Assembly: GCF_008806595.1 (NCBI RefSeq)
Contig: NZ_VZRB01000018.1
Location: 112,837-176,836 of the forward strand
Reading direction: 5' to 3'
DNA length: 64,000 nucleotides
From: Streptomyces luteolifulvus
Lineage (GTDB): Bacteria > Actinomycetota > Actinomycetes > Streptomycetales > Streptomycetaceae
Numbering within the stretch: position 1 is the first letter of the stretch; each line of letters opens with the position of its first letter. Shown here piece after piece: positions 50,669-58,041 of the stretch. The position numbers and the translations under genes are program-made. The notes below the pieces were generated by a model that saw nothing but the letters and a program-made list of their open reading frames with translations, made no database searches and was not told the origin of the DNA.

Positions 50669-51148
50669 GTGCGCCGCGCTGTTTGTCCCGGGTCGTTCGA
50701 CCCGATCACCAACGGACACCTCGACATCATTTCCCGCGCCTCACGTCTCTACGACGAGGTCTACGTCGCGGTCATGATCAACAAGGCCAAGAAGGGCCTG
50801 TTCGAGATCGACGAGCGGATCGACCTGATCCGCCAGGTCACCGCCGAGTACGGGAACGTCCGGGTCGAGGCCTTCCAGGGTCTTCTCGTCGACTACTGCA
50901 AGCAGCGCGACATCCCCGCCATCGTGAAGGGTCTGCGCGCGGTCAGCGACTTCGACTACGAACTGCAGATGGCCCAGATGAACAACGGTCTGTCGGGTGT
51001 CGAGACGCTCTTCGTGCCGACCAACCCGACGTACAGCTTCCTCTCGTCCTCCCTGGTCAAGGAGGTGGCGACCTGGGGCGGCGATGTCTCGCACCTGGTG
51101 CCGCCGGTGGTCCTGGAGGCCCTCACCGAGCGCCTCACGAAGAACTGA
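50669..51148 (+). CDS. coaD: Phosphopantetheine adenylyltransferase
   Basis: 159 residues from the GTG giving VRRAVCPGSFDPITNGHLDII, the standard family length, with GAGGG 8 bases upstream. An ATG at 50639 overlapping the rsmD stop would add 10 residues and is less likely. Nucleotidyl-transferase motif PGSFDPITNGH and YSFLSSSLVKEVA (signature ISSS loop) are intact. It makes dephospho-CoA from phosphopantetheine. Confidence 0.95.
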   Translation: MRRAVCPGSFDPITNGHLDIISRASRLYDEVYVAVMINKAKKGLFEIDERIDLIRQVTAEYGNVRVEAFQGLLVDYCKQRDIPAIVKGLRAVSDFDYELQMAQMNNGLSGVETLFVPTNPTYSFLSSSLVKEVATWGGDVSHLVPPVVLEALTERLTKN

Positions 51149-51246
51149 GGACCTGACGGGCCGTCACTCGGTGTCCGGCGGACACCCCATGGCCGTACAG
51201 TCGTCCCGTCCGTCTCCAACACAGCGGCAGAGAGTGGCGAGCACAG

Positions 51247-52320
51247 GTGGACGTGCAGAAGAAGCTCGACGAGATCGTCGCGATGGTCTCCGGCGCCCGG
51301 GCCATGCCCATGTCGGCCTCCTGCGTGATCAACCGCGCGGAGCTGCTCTCGTTGCTGGACGAGGTGCGTGCGGCACTGCCCGACTCCCTCGCCCAGGCCC
51401 AGGAGCTGATCGGCGGCCGGGAGCAGATGGTCGAGCAGGCCCGCCAGGAGGCCGAGCGGATCATCGAGACCGCGCGCGCCGAGCGCGGTTCCCTGGTCTC
51501 CGGCACCGAGGTCGCCCGCCGCTCCCAGGCCGAGGCCGAGCGCATCCTGACCGAGGCCCGCAAGGAGGCCGAGGACGTCCGGGTGGAGGCCGACGACTAC
51601 GTCGACTCCAAGCTCGCCAACTTCGAGGTCGTCCTCACCAAGACCCTCGGCTCCGTCGGCCGCGGCCGCGAGAAGCTCCTCGGCACCGGTCCGGGGCCCG
51701 ACGAGCAGGGGTACGTGGACCCTGAACTGGACGACGCCCCCGAGCGCAGCCACGACCCGGAGACCCTGCGCCGCGACGCCGACGCCTATGTCGACGCCAA
51801 GCTCGGCTCCTTCGAGGCGGTCCTCGCCAAGACCCTGGAGGCCGTCGGCCGCGGCCGCCAGAAGCTGCACGGCCGGATCGCCACCGACGACCTCGGCGCC
51901 CTCGCCGACGACCACTCCGCCGTCCAGCACTCCAGCGACGCCGACTACCTGGCCGACCTCGCGGCCCTCGCGGAGCAGGACACCCCGGCCGAGCAGCCCG
52001 CCCCCCAGGACTACGCCCAGCAGCAGCCCGCCTACGGCTACCAGCAGCCAGACCCCTACAGCGCCGGCTACCCCCAGCAGGGCTACGCCCAGCAGCAGGA
52101 CGCCTACGGCTACCAGGCCGCCGACCCCTACGCGTACCAGGGCTACGACGGCGGGCAGGCCGGCTACGACCACAACACCCAGAACACCGCGGACCACGCA
52201 CAGCAGGCGTACGTCCCGCAGCAGCCGGCGCACGCCCTCGACGAGACCAGCCTGTTCGACACCAGCATGATCACCGCCGAGCAGTTGCGGGCCTACGAGC
52301 AGGGGCGCGGCAACAGCTGA
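51247..52320 (+). CDS. DivIVA-like coiled-coil protein with Gln/Tyr-rich tail
   Basis: 357 residues, GTG start. A helical N-terminus (DVQKKLDEIVAMVSGAR) is followed by a long coiled coil (about 55-125, rich in Arg/Glu/Ala: QEAERIIETARAERG, EAERILTEARKEAED). Two related blocks, ADDYVDSKLANFEVVLTKTL and ADAYVDAKLGSFEAVLAKTL, repeat at about 115 and 180. From about residue 255 the tail is Gln/Tyr/Pro-rich low complexity (repeats of QQQ, GYQQ, DPY, GYAQQ), then ends in a short acidic/helical motif (TSMITAEQLRAYEQG). Often called a cell division initiation or ATPase-like coiled-coil protein; the function is unproved. It lies downstream of coaD. Confidence 0.75.
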   Translation: MDVQKKLDEIVAMVSGARAMPMSASCVINRAELLSLLDEVRAALPDSLAQAQELIGGREQMVEQARQEAERIIETARAERGSLVSGTEVARRSQAEAERILTEARKEAEDVRVEADDYVDSKLANFEVVLTKTLGSVGRGREKLLGTGPGPDEQGYVDPELDDAPERSHDPETLRRDADAYVDAKLGSFEAVLAKTLEAVGRGRQKLHGRIATDDLGALADDHSAVQHSSDADYLADLAALAEQDTPAEQPAPQDYAQQQPAYGYQQPDPYSAGYPQQGYAQQQDAYGYQAADPYAYQGYDGGQAGYDHNTQNTADHAQQAYVPQQPAHALDETSLFDTSMITAEQLRAYEQGRGNS

Positions 52321-52499
52321 ACTGCGGCCGCCGCCCCCTGGAGGCCGGTCCGGCGAGCCCCGAGCGGACACCGGATTGGGTCCTCGGCCGAAGGTCCAGT
52401 ATCCTGGCTCTTCGGTCGCGTGTACGTCCGCGATCAACGCTGCCCGCGAACACCGACGGCGGCGTCCCCTGAGCTCAGAAGATCGAAAGCAGGAATGGC

Positions 52500-53156
52500 G
52501 TGAACGCCCGCCTCGACCACCGCAACCCTCTCGTGTTCGACACGCACGAGCTGGGGCGGCGTCCTGGTGCGCTGCAGCGCCTGACCCGCGAGATCGACGC
52601 TCCCAAGGATCTCGGGATCCGGGAAGTGATCGAAGTGCCGGACGGCGCTCCGGTCGAGCTCGAACTCCGGCTCGAGTCGGTCATGGAAGGGGTGCTCGTC
52701 ACAGGCACCGCCCGTGCACTGGCCGAGGGGGAGTGCGTAAGGTGTCTGGAGCCGGTCGAGCTGGAGCTCGAAGCGGACTTCCAGGAGATGTTCTCGTACC
52801 CTGACGCCGACGACCGGGGCCGCGTGAAGGCGGAACCGGCCGACGACGCCGAGGGATCCGCAGAAGACGAGGACAGGCTCTTTCTCGAGGACGGCCTGTT
52901 CGACCTCGAACCCGTGCTGCGGGATGCGGTGGTGCTCGCACTGCCGATGCAGCCGGTGTGCCAGGACGACTGCCCCGGCCTGTGCTCCGAGTGCGGAGCC
53001 CGGCTGGCGGACGACCCGGACCACCACCATGACGCCGTCGACATCCGTTGGGCGGCACTGCAGGGACTCGCCGGTTCACTCGGAGACGGCGAGAAGGACG
53101 AGATGAGCGGCGACGGGCCCGGATCAGCGCGCGCCGCCGAGAAGCAGGAGAAGTAG
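52500..53156 (+). CDS. DUF177 / YceD-family protein
   Basis: 218 residues, GTG start (MNARLDHRNPLVFDTHELGR). Two clusters of cysteines suggest a zinc site: CVRCLEPVELELEADF and CQDDCPGLCSECGARLADD. The family is consistently encoded just before rpmF and is implicated in 23S rRNA accumulation and ribosome assembly. The C-terminal 60 residues are acidic and low in order. rpmF follows after 2 bases. Confidence 0.92.
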   Translation: MNARLDHRNPLVFDTHELGRRPGALQRLTREIDAPKDLGIREVIEVPDGAPVELELRLESVMEGVLVTGTARALAEGECVRCLEPVELELEADFQEMFSYPDADDRGRVKAEPADDAEGSAEDEDRLFLEDGLFDLEPVLRDAVVLALPMQPVCQDDCPGLCSECGARLADDPDHHHDAVDIRWAALQGLAGSLGDGEKDEMSGDGPGSARAAEKQEK

Positions 53157-53158
53157 CC

Positions 53159-53332
53159 GTGGCTGTTCCGAAGCGGAAGATGTCGCGCAGCAACACGCGC
53201 CACCGCCGGTCGCAGTGGAAGGCTGCGGTCCCCACTCTGGTTGCGTGCGAGCGCTGCCACGAGCCCAAGCAGCAGCACATCGCGTGCCCGTCGTGCGGCA
53301 CCTACAACAAGCGCCAGGTCCTCGAGGTCTGA
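53159..53332 (+). CDS. rpmF: Ribosomal protein L32, zinc-binding form
   Basis: 57 residues, GTG start directly after the DUF177 gene. VPKRKMSRSNTRHRRSQWKA and the zinc ribbon CERCH ... CPSCG are intact, so this is the C+ form of L32. It is a structural protein of the large subunit. The next gene, rnc, follows after 19 bases. Confidence 0.96.
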   Translation: MAVPKRKMSRSNTRHRRSQWKAAVPTLVACERCHEPKQQHIACPSCGTYNKRQVLEV

Positions 53333-53351
53333 GCGGCTGGTGAGAGGCACT

Positions 53352-54137
53352 GTGTCCACGCCGAAGAAGAACTCGGACAACACGGCCTCGTCCCACACGC
53401 TGTTGGAAGGGCGGCTCGGGTACAAGCTCGAGTCCGCCCTTCTGGTGCGTGCGCTGACCCACCGCTCCTACGCATACGAGAACGGCGGTCTGCCCACCAA
53501 CGAGCGCCTGGAGTTCCTCGGGGACTCCGTCCTCGGCCTCGTGGTCACGGACACGCTGTACCGCACCCACCCCGACCTGCCCGAGGGCCAGCTGGCCAAG
53601 CTGCGGGCCGCGGTGGTCAACTCGCGTGCGCTGGCGGAGGTCGGTCGCGGCCTCGAACTCGGCTCCTTCATCCGGCTCGGCCGCGGTGAAGAGGGCACGG
53701 GCGGCCGGGACAAGGCATCCATCCTCGCCGACACCCTCGAAGCGGTGATCGGCGCGGTCTATCTCGACCAGGGTCTCGACTCGGCGGCGGAGCTGGTGCA
53801 CCGTCTGTTCGACCCGCTGATCGAGAAGTCCTCGAACCTCGGAGCCGGACTGGACTGGAAGACCAGTCTCCAGGAGCTCACCGCGACCGAAGGACTCGGC
53901 GTGCCCGAGTACCTGGTCACGGAGACCGGCCCCGACCACGAGAAGACCTTCACTGCTGCCGCCCGCGTCGGAGGCGTCTCGTACGGCACCGGCACCGGCC
54001 GCAGCAAGAAGGAGGCGGAGCAACAGGCCGCGGAATCCGCGTGGCGGTCCATCCGGGCCGCGGCGGACGAGCGCGCCAAGGCGGCGGCCGAGAAGGCCGC
54101 CGAGGACGGCGAGGACCCGTCGTCCGTCTCCGCCTGA
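53352..54137 (+). CDS. rnc: Ribonuclease III
   Basis: 261 residues from the GTG giving VSTPKKNSDN, with GAGAGG 4 bases upstream; GTG 53340 is a possible alternative. The catalytic signature NERLEFLGDSVLG, the downstream Glu in ILADTLEAVIGAVYLD and the double-stranded RNA-binding domain (KTSLQELTATEGLGVPEY ... SKKEAEQQAAESAW) are all present. In S. coelicolor the orthologue is AbsB, which globally affects antibiotic production through mRNA processing. The C-terminal extension is Ala/Glu-rich. Confidence 0.96.
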   Translation: MSTPKKNSDNTASSHTLLEGRLGYKLESALLVRALTHRSYAYENGGLPTNERLEFLGDSVLGLVVTDTLYRTHPDLPEGQLAKLRAAVVNSRALAEVGRGLELGSFIRLGRGEEGTGGRDKASILADTLEAVIGAVYLDQGLDSAAELVHRLFDPLIEKSSNLGAGLDWKTSLQELTATEGLGVPEYLVTETGPDHEKTFTAAARVGGVSYGTGTGRSKKEAEQQAAESAWRSIRAAADERAKAAAEKAAEDGEDPSSVSA

Positions 54138-54334
54138 CCGAAACAGCCCGCGCCCGTCCCGGAGCCTGAGTGAGGCGAAGGGGCGCGCCGGTGAGGGGAC
54201 GGTGAACGTGTGAAGGCCCGCAGGGCTGAGCACGATCGCCGTCCCATGCACCGGCACGAAGCGCCCCGAAGGCGAACGTTTGAGACGGAGCCGCCGGGCG
54301 CGGGGCTCATACACCGGCTTTCACGGGGGATCCC

Positions 54335-55195
54335 ATGCCCGAGTTGCCCGAGGTCGAGGTCGTCCGGCGCGGACTGGAGCGGTGGGTCGCCCACCGCACC
54401 GTCGCCGAGGCCGAGGTGCTGCATCCGCGTGCGGTACGCCGTCATCCCGCCGGCGCCGACGACTTCGTACACCGTCTGAAGGGCCACCGCATCGGCACCC
54501 CCGGCCGCCGCGGCAAGTACCTGTGGCTGCCCCTGGAGGACACGGAACAGTCGGTCCTGGCGCACCTCGGCATGAGCGGCCAGCTCCTGGTCCAGCCGCA
54601 GGCGGCGCCGGACGAGAAGCACCTCAGGATCCGCGTGCGGTTCGCGGACGACGTGGACCTGGAGCTCCGCTTCGTCGACCAGCGCACCTTCGGCGGCCTG
54701 TCGCTGCACGACAACACCCCGGACGGACTGCCCGACGTCATCGCGCACATCGCCCGCGACCCCCTCGACCCGCTGTTCGACGAGGAGGCCTTCCACCAGG
54801 CCCTGCGCCGCCGGCGCACGACGATCAAACGGGCCCTGCTCGACCAGTCGCTGATCAGCGGCGTCGGCAACATCTACGCGGACGAGGCCCTCTGGCGCGC
54901 CCGCGTCCACTACGAGCGCCCGACCTCGGGATTCACCCGCCCGCGCACGCTCCAACTGCTGGGCCACGTACGGGACGTGATGAACGCGGCCCTCGCCGTG
55001 GGCGGCACCAGCTTCGACAGCCTGTACGTCAACATCAACGGCGAGTCCGGCTACTTCGACCGCTCACTCGACGCATACGGGCGTGAGGGCCTGCCGTGCC
55101 GCCGCTGCGGCACGCCGATGCGCCGACGCCCCTGGATGAACCGCTCCAGCTACTTCTGCCCGAGGTGTCAGCGGGCGCCGCGCGTGTCGTCGTAG
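54335..55195 (+). CDS. mutM: Formamidopyrimidine-DNA glycosylase
   Basis: 286 residues, ATG start (MPELPEVEVVRRGLERW). The N-terminal Pro1 (after Met removal) and Glu2 are the catalytic residues. The helix-two-turn-helix LLDQSLISGVGNIYADEALW and the C-terminal zinc finger CRRCGTPM ... YFCPRCQRAP are intact. It excises 8-oxoguanine and FaPy from DNA. The gap of 197 bases before it, after rnc, holds nothing I can assign. Its 3' end overlaps the opposing HxlR gene by 28 bases. Confidence 0.95.
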   Translation: MPELPEVEVVRRGLERWVAHRTVAEAEVLHPRAVRRHPAGADDFVHRLKGHRIGTPGRRGKYLWLPLEDTEQSVLAHLGMSGQLLVQPQAAPDEKHLRIRVRFADDVDLELRFVDQRTFGGLSLHDNTPDGLPDVIAHIARDPLDPLFDEEAFHQALRRRRTTIKRALLDQSLISGVGNIYADEALWRARVHYERPTSGFTRPRTLQLLGHVRDVMNAALAVGGTSFDSLYVNINGESGYFDRSLDAYGREGLPCRRCGTPMRRRPWMNRSSYFCPRCQRAPRVSS

Positions 55196-55569
55196 CGCTC
55201 CCGCGCCTGAAGAACGTCGTCCATGCGGCCCTCCACGAAGTGGATGAGGGTCAGCAGCCGCTCGGCCACCCCGCGGCCCAGCGGCGTCAGTTCGTAGTCC
55301 ACCCGGGGCGGGTTGGTCGGCTGTGCCTCGCGGTGCACCAGGCCGTCCCGCTCCAGGGCGTGCAGGGTCTGGGAGAGCATCTTCTCGCTCACCCCGTCGA
55401 TACGGCGGCGCAGCTCGTTGAAGCGCAGGGAGCCCTCGTACAGCGCGCCCAGGGCGAGTCCGCCCCAGCGCCCCGTGACGTGCTCCAGCGTGCCGCGTGA
55501 GGGGCAGGCCTTGGCGAATACGTTGTACGGGAGGTTCTGCTCCCCCGTGCGCTCCTGCATGGTCTCCAT
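55168..55569 (-). CDS. HxlR-family transcriptional regulator
   Basis: 133 residues (METMQERTGEQNLPYNVFAKACPSRG); the second ATG, three codons in, could also be used. The winged helix FNELRRRIDGVSEKMLSQTLHALERDGLVHRE and the conserved Cys in KACPSRGTLEHVTGRW are HxlR features; a Cys at this place senses electrophiles or oxidation in characterised members (e.g. HypR, YodB). Convergent with mutM. The target is unknown; an inverted repeat upstream suggests self-regulation. Confidence 0.88.
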   Translation of the reverse strand: METMQERTGEQNLPYNVFAKACPSRGTLEHVTGRWGGLALGALYEGSLRFNELRRRIDGVSEKMLSQTLHALERDGLVHREAQPTNPPRVDYELTPLGRGVAERLLTLIHFVEGRMDDVLQARERYDDTRGAR

Positions 55570-55590
55570 ACCTGAAGCGTACTTGAGCGC

Positions 55591-55630
55591 AGCGCTGACC
55601 GACAGGTTGCACTAACTGTGGGTTAGCGCT
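55591..55630. promoter_or_regulatory. Inverted repeat upstream of the HxlR gene
   Basis: AGCGCTGACC (55591-55600) and GGTTAGCGCT (55621-55630) are complementary at 9 of 10 bases around a 20-base spacer, which itself contains CTAAC (55612-55616) facing the second arm. The site lies 22-60 bases before the HxlR start, as expected for an autoregulatory operator. Confidence 0.5.
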
Positions 55631-55666
55631 TTCCCATCATTAGTATGCTGGGCGCCTGACTGCTGG

Positions 55667-56764
55667 CTAGTAGCCGAAGTCCTGCGTCCACCAAGGGCCG
55701 CCCGGCCCGAGGTGTACGCCGACGCCCAGCGTCTTGAAGTCGCAGTTCAGGATGTTCGCCTTGTGGCCCGGGCTGTTCATCCAGGCCTCCATCACCGACG
55801 CCGCGTCGGACTGCCCGCGGGCTATGTTCTCGCCGCCCAGGCCGGCTATCCCGGCCTTGTCGGCCCGGTCCCACGGGGTCGCGCCGTTCGGGTCGGTGTG
55901 GTCGAAGAAGCCCCGTGCGGCCATGGCGTTGCTGAAGTCCTCGGCCAGATCGGCCAGGGCACTGTTGGCGGACACCGCGCTGCAGCCGACCTTCGCCCGC
56001 TCCTCGTTGACGAGCTTGAGGACCTCGGCGGCGGCCTTCTTCTCCGCCGACACGGTCACGGGCCCGCTGCTCTGCCGCGGAACCTTCGTCGGCTTCTTGT
56101 CGGGCGTCGTCGTCGGCTTCTTGCTGGGGGTCGTCTGCGGCTTCTTCGACGGCGTCTTGGTCGGCGCGGCGGTGGAGGCCGAGGCGGACGGCGTGGGCGA
56201 GGCGGAGCGCTGGACGTCGCGGCTCGTCGACGAGCCGTCGTCGCGCCTCTCGGCGCTGCCGGAGGTGCCGCCCTGCTCGGTGGCGGCGTTGGTCGGCGAG
56301 CCCGCGGCCGCCACGTTGTCGCCGCCGCTGTTGCTGCTGCCGCCGAGCTTGTAGTTGTCGAGGCCGGGGACGCCGCCCGTGGCGACCGCGACCGTTCCGA
56401 GGGCGACCGCGGCGGAGACCCCGAGCAGGCCGGTGCGGACCGGCGTCACGGCCTTCTTCCTGGGGCGGCGGTGCGACCCCCCGCGCCGCGGACCGCCGTC
56501 GGGCGTGAAGCCGGCGCGGTCGCCGAAGACCGTCCGGTAGTCCTCGTCCGTCGCGAAGAGGTAGGCGGCACTGCGCGCGGCCGCTTCCTCCTGCGCCGGG
56601 GTGTTCAGGTAGGGGGCGATGCCGAGCGTGGGGCCGTCACTGCTGTCCGAGCCGTACGAGTGGAGCGGATCGTGGCCGCCCGTGTACGAGCCGTAGCTTC
56701 CCGTGACCCCCGTGGCGCGGCCCGTGGCGGCGCGGCCGGCGGCGGAGCGTCGGTGGCGTCCCAT
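55667..56764 (-). CDS. Membrane-anchored CAP (SCP/PR1) domain protein
   Basis: 365 residues from the ATG giving MGRHRRSAAGRAATG, with AAGGAC directly upstream. The N-terminal 105 residues are cytoplasmic and Gly/Ser/Asp-rich; a TM helix (about 112-132, GLLGVSAAVALGTVAVATGG) follows a basic patch. An extracellular Ser/Thr/Pro/Lys linker with KKPTTTP repeats (about 135-240) leads to a CAP domain with the conserved GFFDHTDPNG, GENIARG and WMNSPGHKANILNCDF. CAP proteins are secreted antimicrobial, protease-like or lipid-binding domains; the role here is unknown. Confidence 0.88.
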   Translation of the reverse strand: MGRHRRSAAGRAATGRATGVTGSYGSYTGGHDPLHSYGSDSSDGPTLGIAPYLNTPAQEEAAARSAAYLFATDEDYRTVFGDRAGFTPDGGPRRGGSHRRPRKKAVTPVRTGLLGVSAAVALGTVAVATGGVPGLDNYKLGGSSNSGGDNVAAAGSPTNAATEQGGTSGSAERRDDGSSTSRDVQRSASPTPSASASTAAPTKTPSKKPQTTPSKKPTTTPDKKPTKVPRQSSGPVTVSAEKKAAAEVLKLVNEERAKVGCSAVSANSALADLAEDFSNAMAARGFFDHTDPNGATPWDRADKAGIAGLGGENIARGQSDAASVMEAWMNSPGHKANILNCDFKTLGVGVHLGPGGPWWTQDFGY

Positions 56765-56798
56765 GTCCTTGCCTTCCTGGTCCTGGCGGTCGACGCGT

Positions 56799-56809
56799 CC
56801 CCCCCCCCC
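56799..56809 (+). repeat. Run of 11 C residues in the leader of the CAP gene
   Basis: An uninterrupted C11 tract (G11 on the coding strand) starts 35 bases upstream of the CAP protein start codon. It is the longest homopolymer I see in the window and lies in the leader or promoter. Confidence 0.8.
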
Positions 56810-56929
56810 GGGCCAACCCAACCCACTCGATCGAGTGAGTTTCATATGAGATTCATTGGGGGTGGACGGTACCGCATGGCGCCAGAGGAGGAAGTGCCCG
56901 CGGAGACATTGGGCGGTTAGGTTGCACTC

Positions 56930-57211
56930 ATGAGCGAGGATGTGCGACTGGTCGCCTGGGTGCGTGGAAGCGTCCAAGGTGTGGGTTTTCGCTGGTTCAC
57001 GCGCGCCAAGGCGCTTGAGATCGGCGGCCTGAGTGGTTTTGCTCTCAATTTGGACGACGGACGGGTCCAAGTGGTCGCCGAGGGCACGCGCGGGGGCTGC
57101 GAAGGACTCCTCGACTGGCTCCAGGGCGACGACACGCCCGGCCGCGTCGACGGTGTCACCGAGATCTGGGACACACCCCGCGGGGGCTACGACGGCTTCG
57201 CCATCCGATGA
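56930..57211 (+). CDS. acyP: Acylphosphatase
   Basis: 93 residues, ATG start. The catalytic motif GSVQGVGFRWFTRAKA includes the conserved Arg of the phosphate loop, and the Asn of GFALNLDDGRVQVVAEG completes the site. It hydrolyses acyl phosphates. The gene is conserved upstream of smc in actinomycetes. Confidence 0.94.
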   Translation: MSEDVRLVAWVRGSVQGVGFRWFTRAKALEIGGLSGFALNLDDGRVQVVAEGTRGGCEGLLDWLQGDDTPGRVDGVTEIWDTPRGGYDGFAIR

Positions 57212-57595
57212 GCCGGCTCCGTGAAACGGCCCGGGCGGAAGCGGAGGGCCATGCCACCGGCACCTGCCCGAAGCGAAAAGGGCCTGGTGGTTGCCAAGAA
57301 CGGCTTGCGCTGGCAAGCTCCGCACCGTAAGGATGATCGCCACGCCCCGAGGGTCCCGCAGGAGTCGTCGCGCCGCCGTTTCCCGGCCGTGTGACCGCGG
57401 GTTGCCCGCCAATACGGGGTGTGATCGTGTTGACCGTCAAACTTTTTGGTGAGACGCTGAAAGCACCCCGCGCACCTTAGCTGTTTGGCATGGATCAACG
57501 GCATCACGAACTCAAGAGTGTCAAGCACCGCGGGTGCGAATCCCTCACGACCCACACCGCTTCGGTCGGTCACTCAGTGTGGAGGACCATCCATC
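57212..57595. other. Gene-free region between acyP and the coiled-coil gene
   Basis: 384 bases, less GC-rich than neighbours in the second half. GTTGACCGTCAAAC near 57427-57440 is an imperfect palindrome that also contains a TTGACC hexamer; I find no convincing -10. No frame with credible codon bias is visible. Confidence 0.4.
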
Positions 57596-57799
57596 ATGGC
57601 AAAGGCGCTTCTCGGTTACGTCGGCGGCTCCGACCCTCGACTCCTCGCCGAGATGCGACGGCTCCAGCAGCGCGTACAGGACCTGGAATCCGAGCTTGTA
57701 CGGATCCAGGCGGAGAACGACGCGCTCGCGGCTGCCGCTTCTCACGACAGGATCATGGAGAGCATCGACGCACACCAGGCGGAGCCTGCGCTCACCTGA
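57596..57799 (+). CDS. Small coiled-coil protein upstream of smc
   Basis: 67 residues from the ATG giving MAKALLGYVGGSDPRLLAEM, with GGAGGA upstream. The second half is a heptad-patterned coiled coil (MRRLQQRVQDLESELVRIQAENDALAAA). It is likely cytosolic and oligomeric. The hairpin following it marks it as a separate transcript. I do not know a function. Confidence 0.75.
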   Translation: MAKALLGYVGGSDPRLLAEMRRLQQRVQDLESELVRIQAENDALAAAASHDRIMESIDAHQAEPALT

Positions 57800-57871
57800 T
57801 CACTGCATCGCTTCACGACAGCTACGCAGTGGTTGGGCGGCCCGTATCAACCGCTAAGTTGTCAGAGTTGC

Positions 57872-57893
57872 AAGGGACGCTCCGGCGTCCCTT
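57872..57893 (+). terminator. Terminator before smc
   Basis: AAGGGACGC-TCCG-GCGTCCCTT (57872-57893), 9-base arms, followed by a T-rich CTTTCTT tail. It separates the coiled-coil gene from smc. Confidence 0.85.
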
Positions 57894-58041
57894 CTTTCTT
57901 GCCCCCGTCTTCGCGGCCCCCCGCTTTTCCTGCCCCCGCGCATCCTTTCACTCTCTTTAACGTCTGGTGTGCCCTGCACGTTCATCGGTGAAACCGCGGG
58001 TTCATGGAGTGAGACACCCCCGGAAGGTAGAGTCCAGCGGC

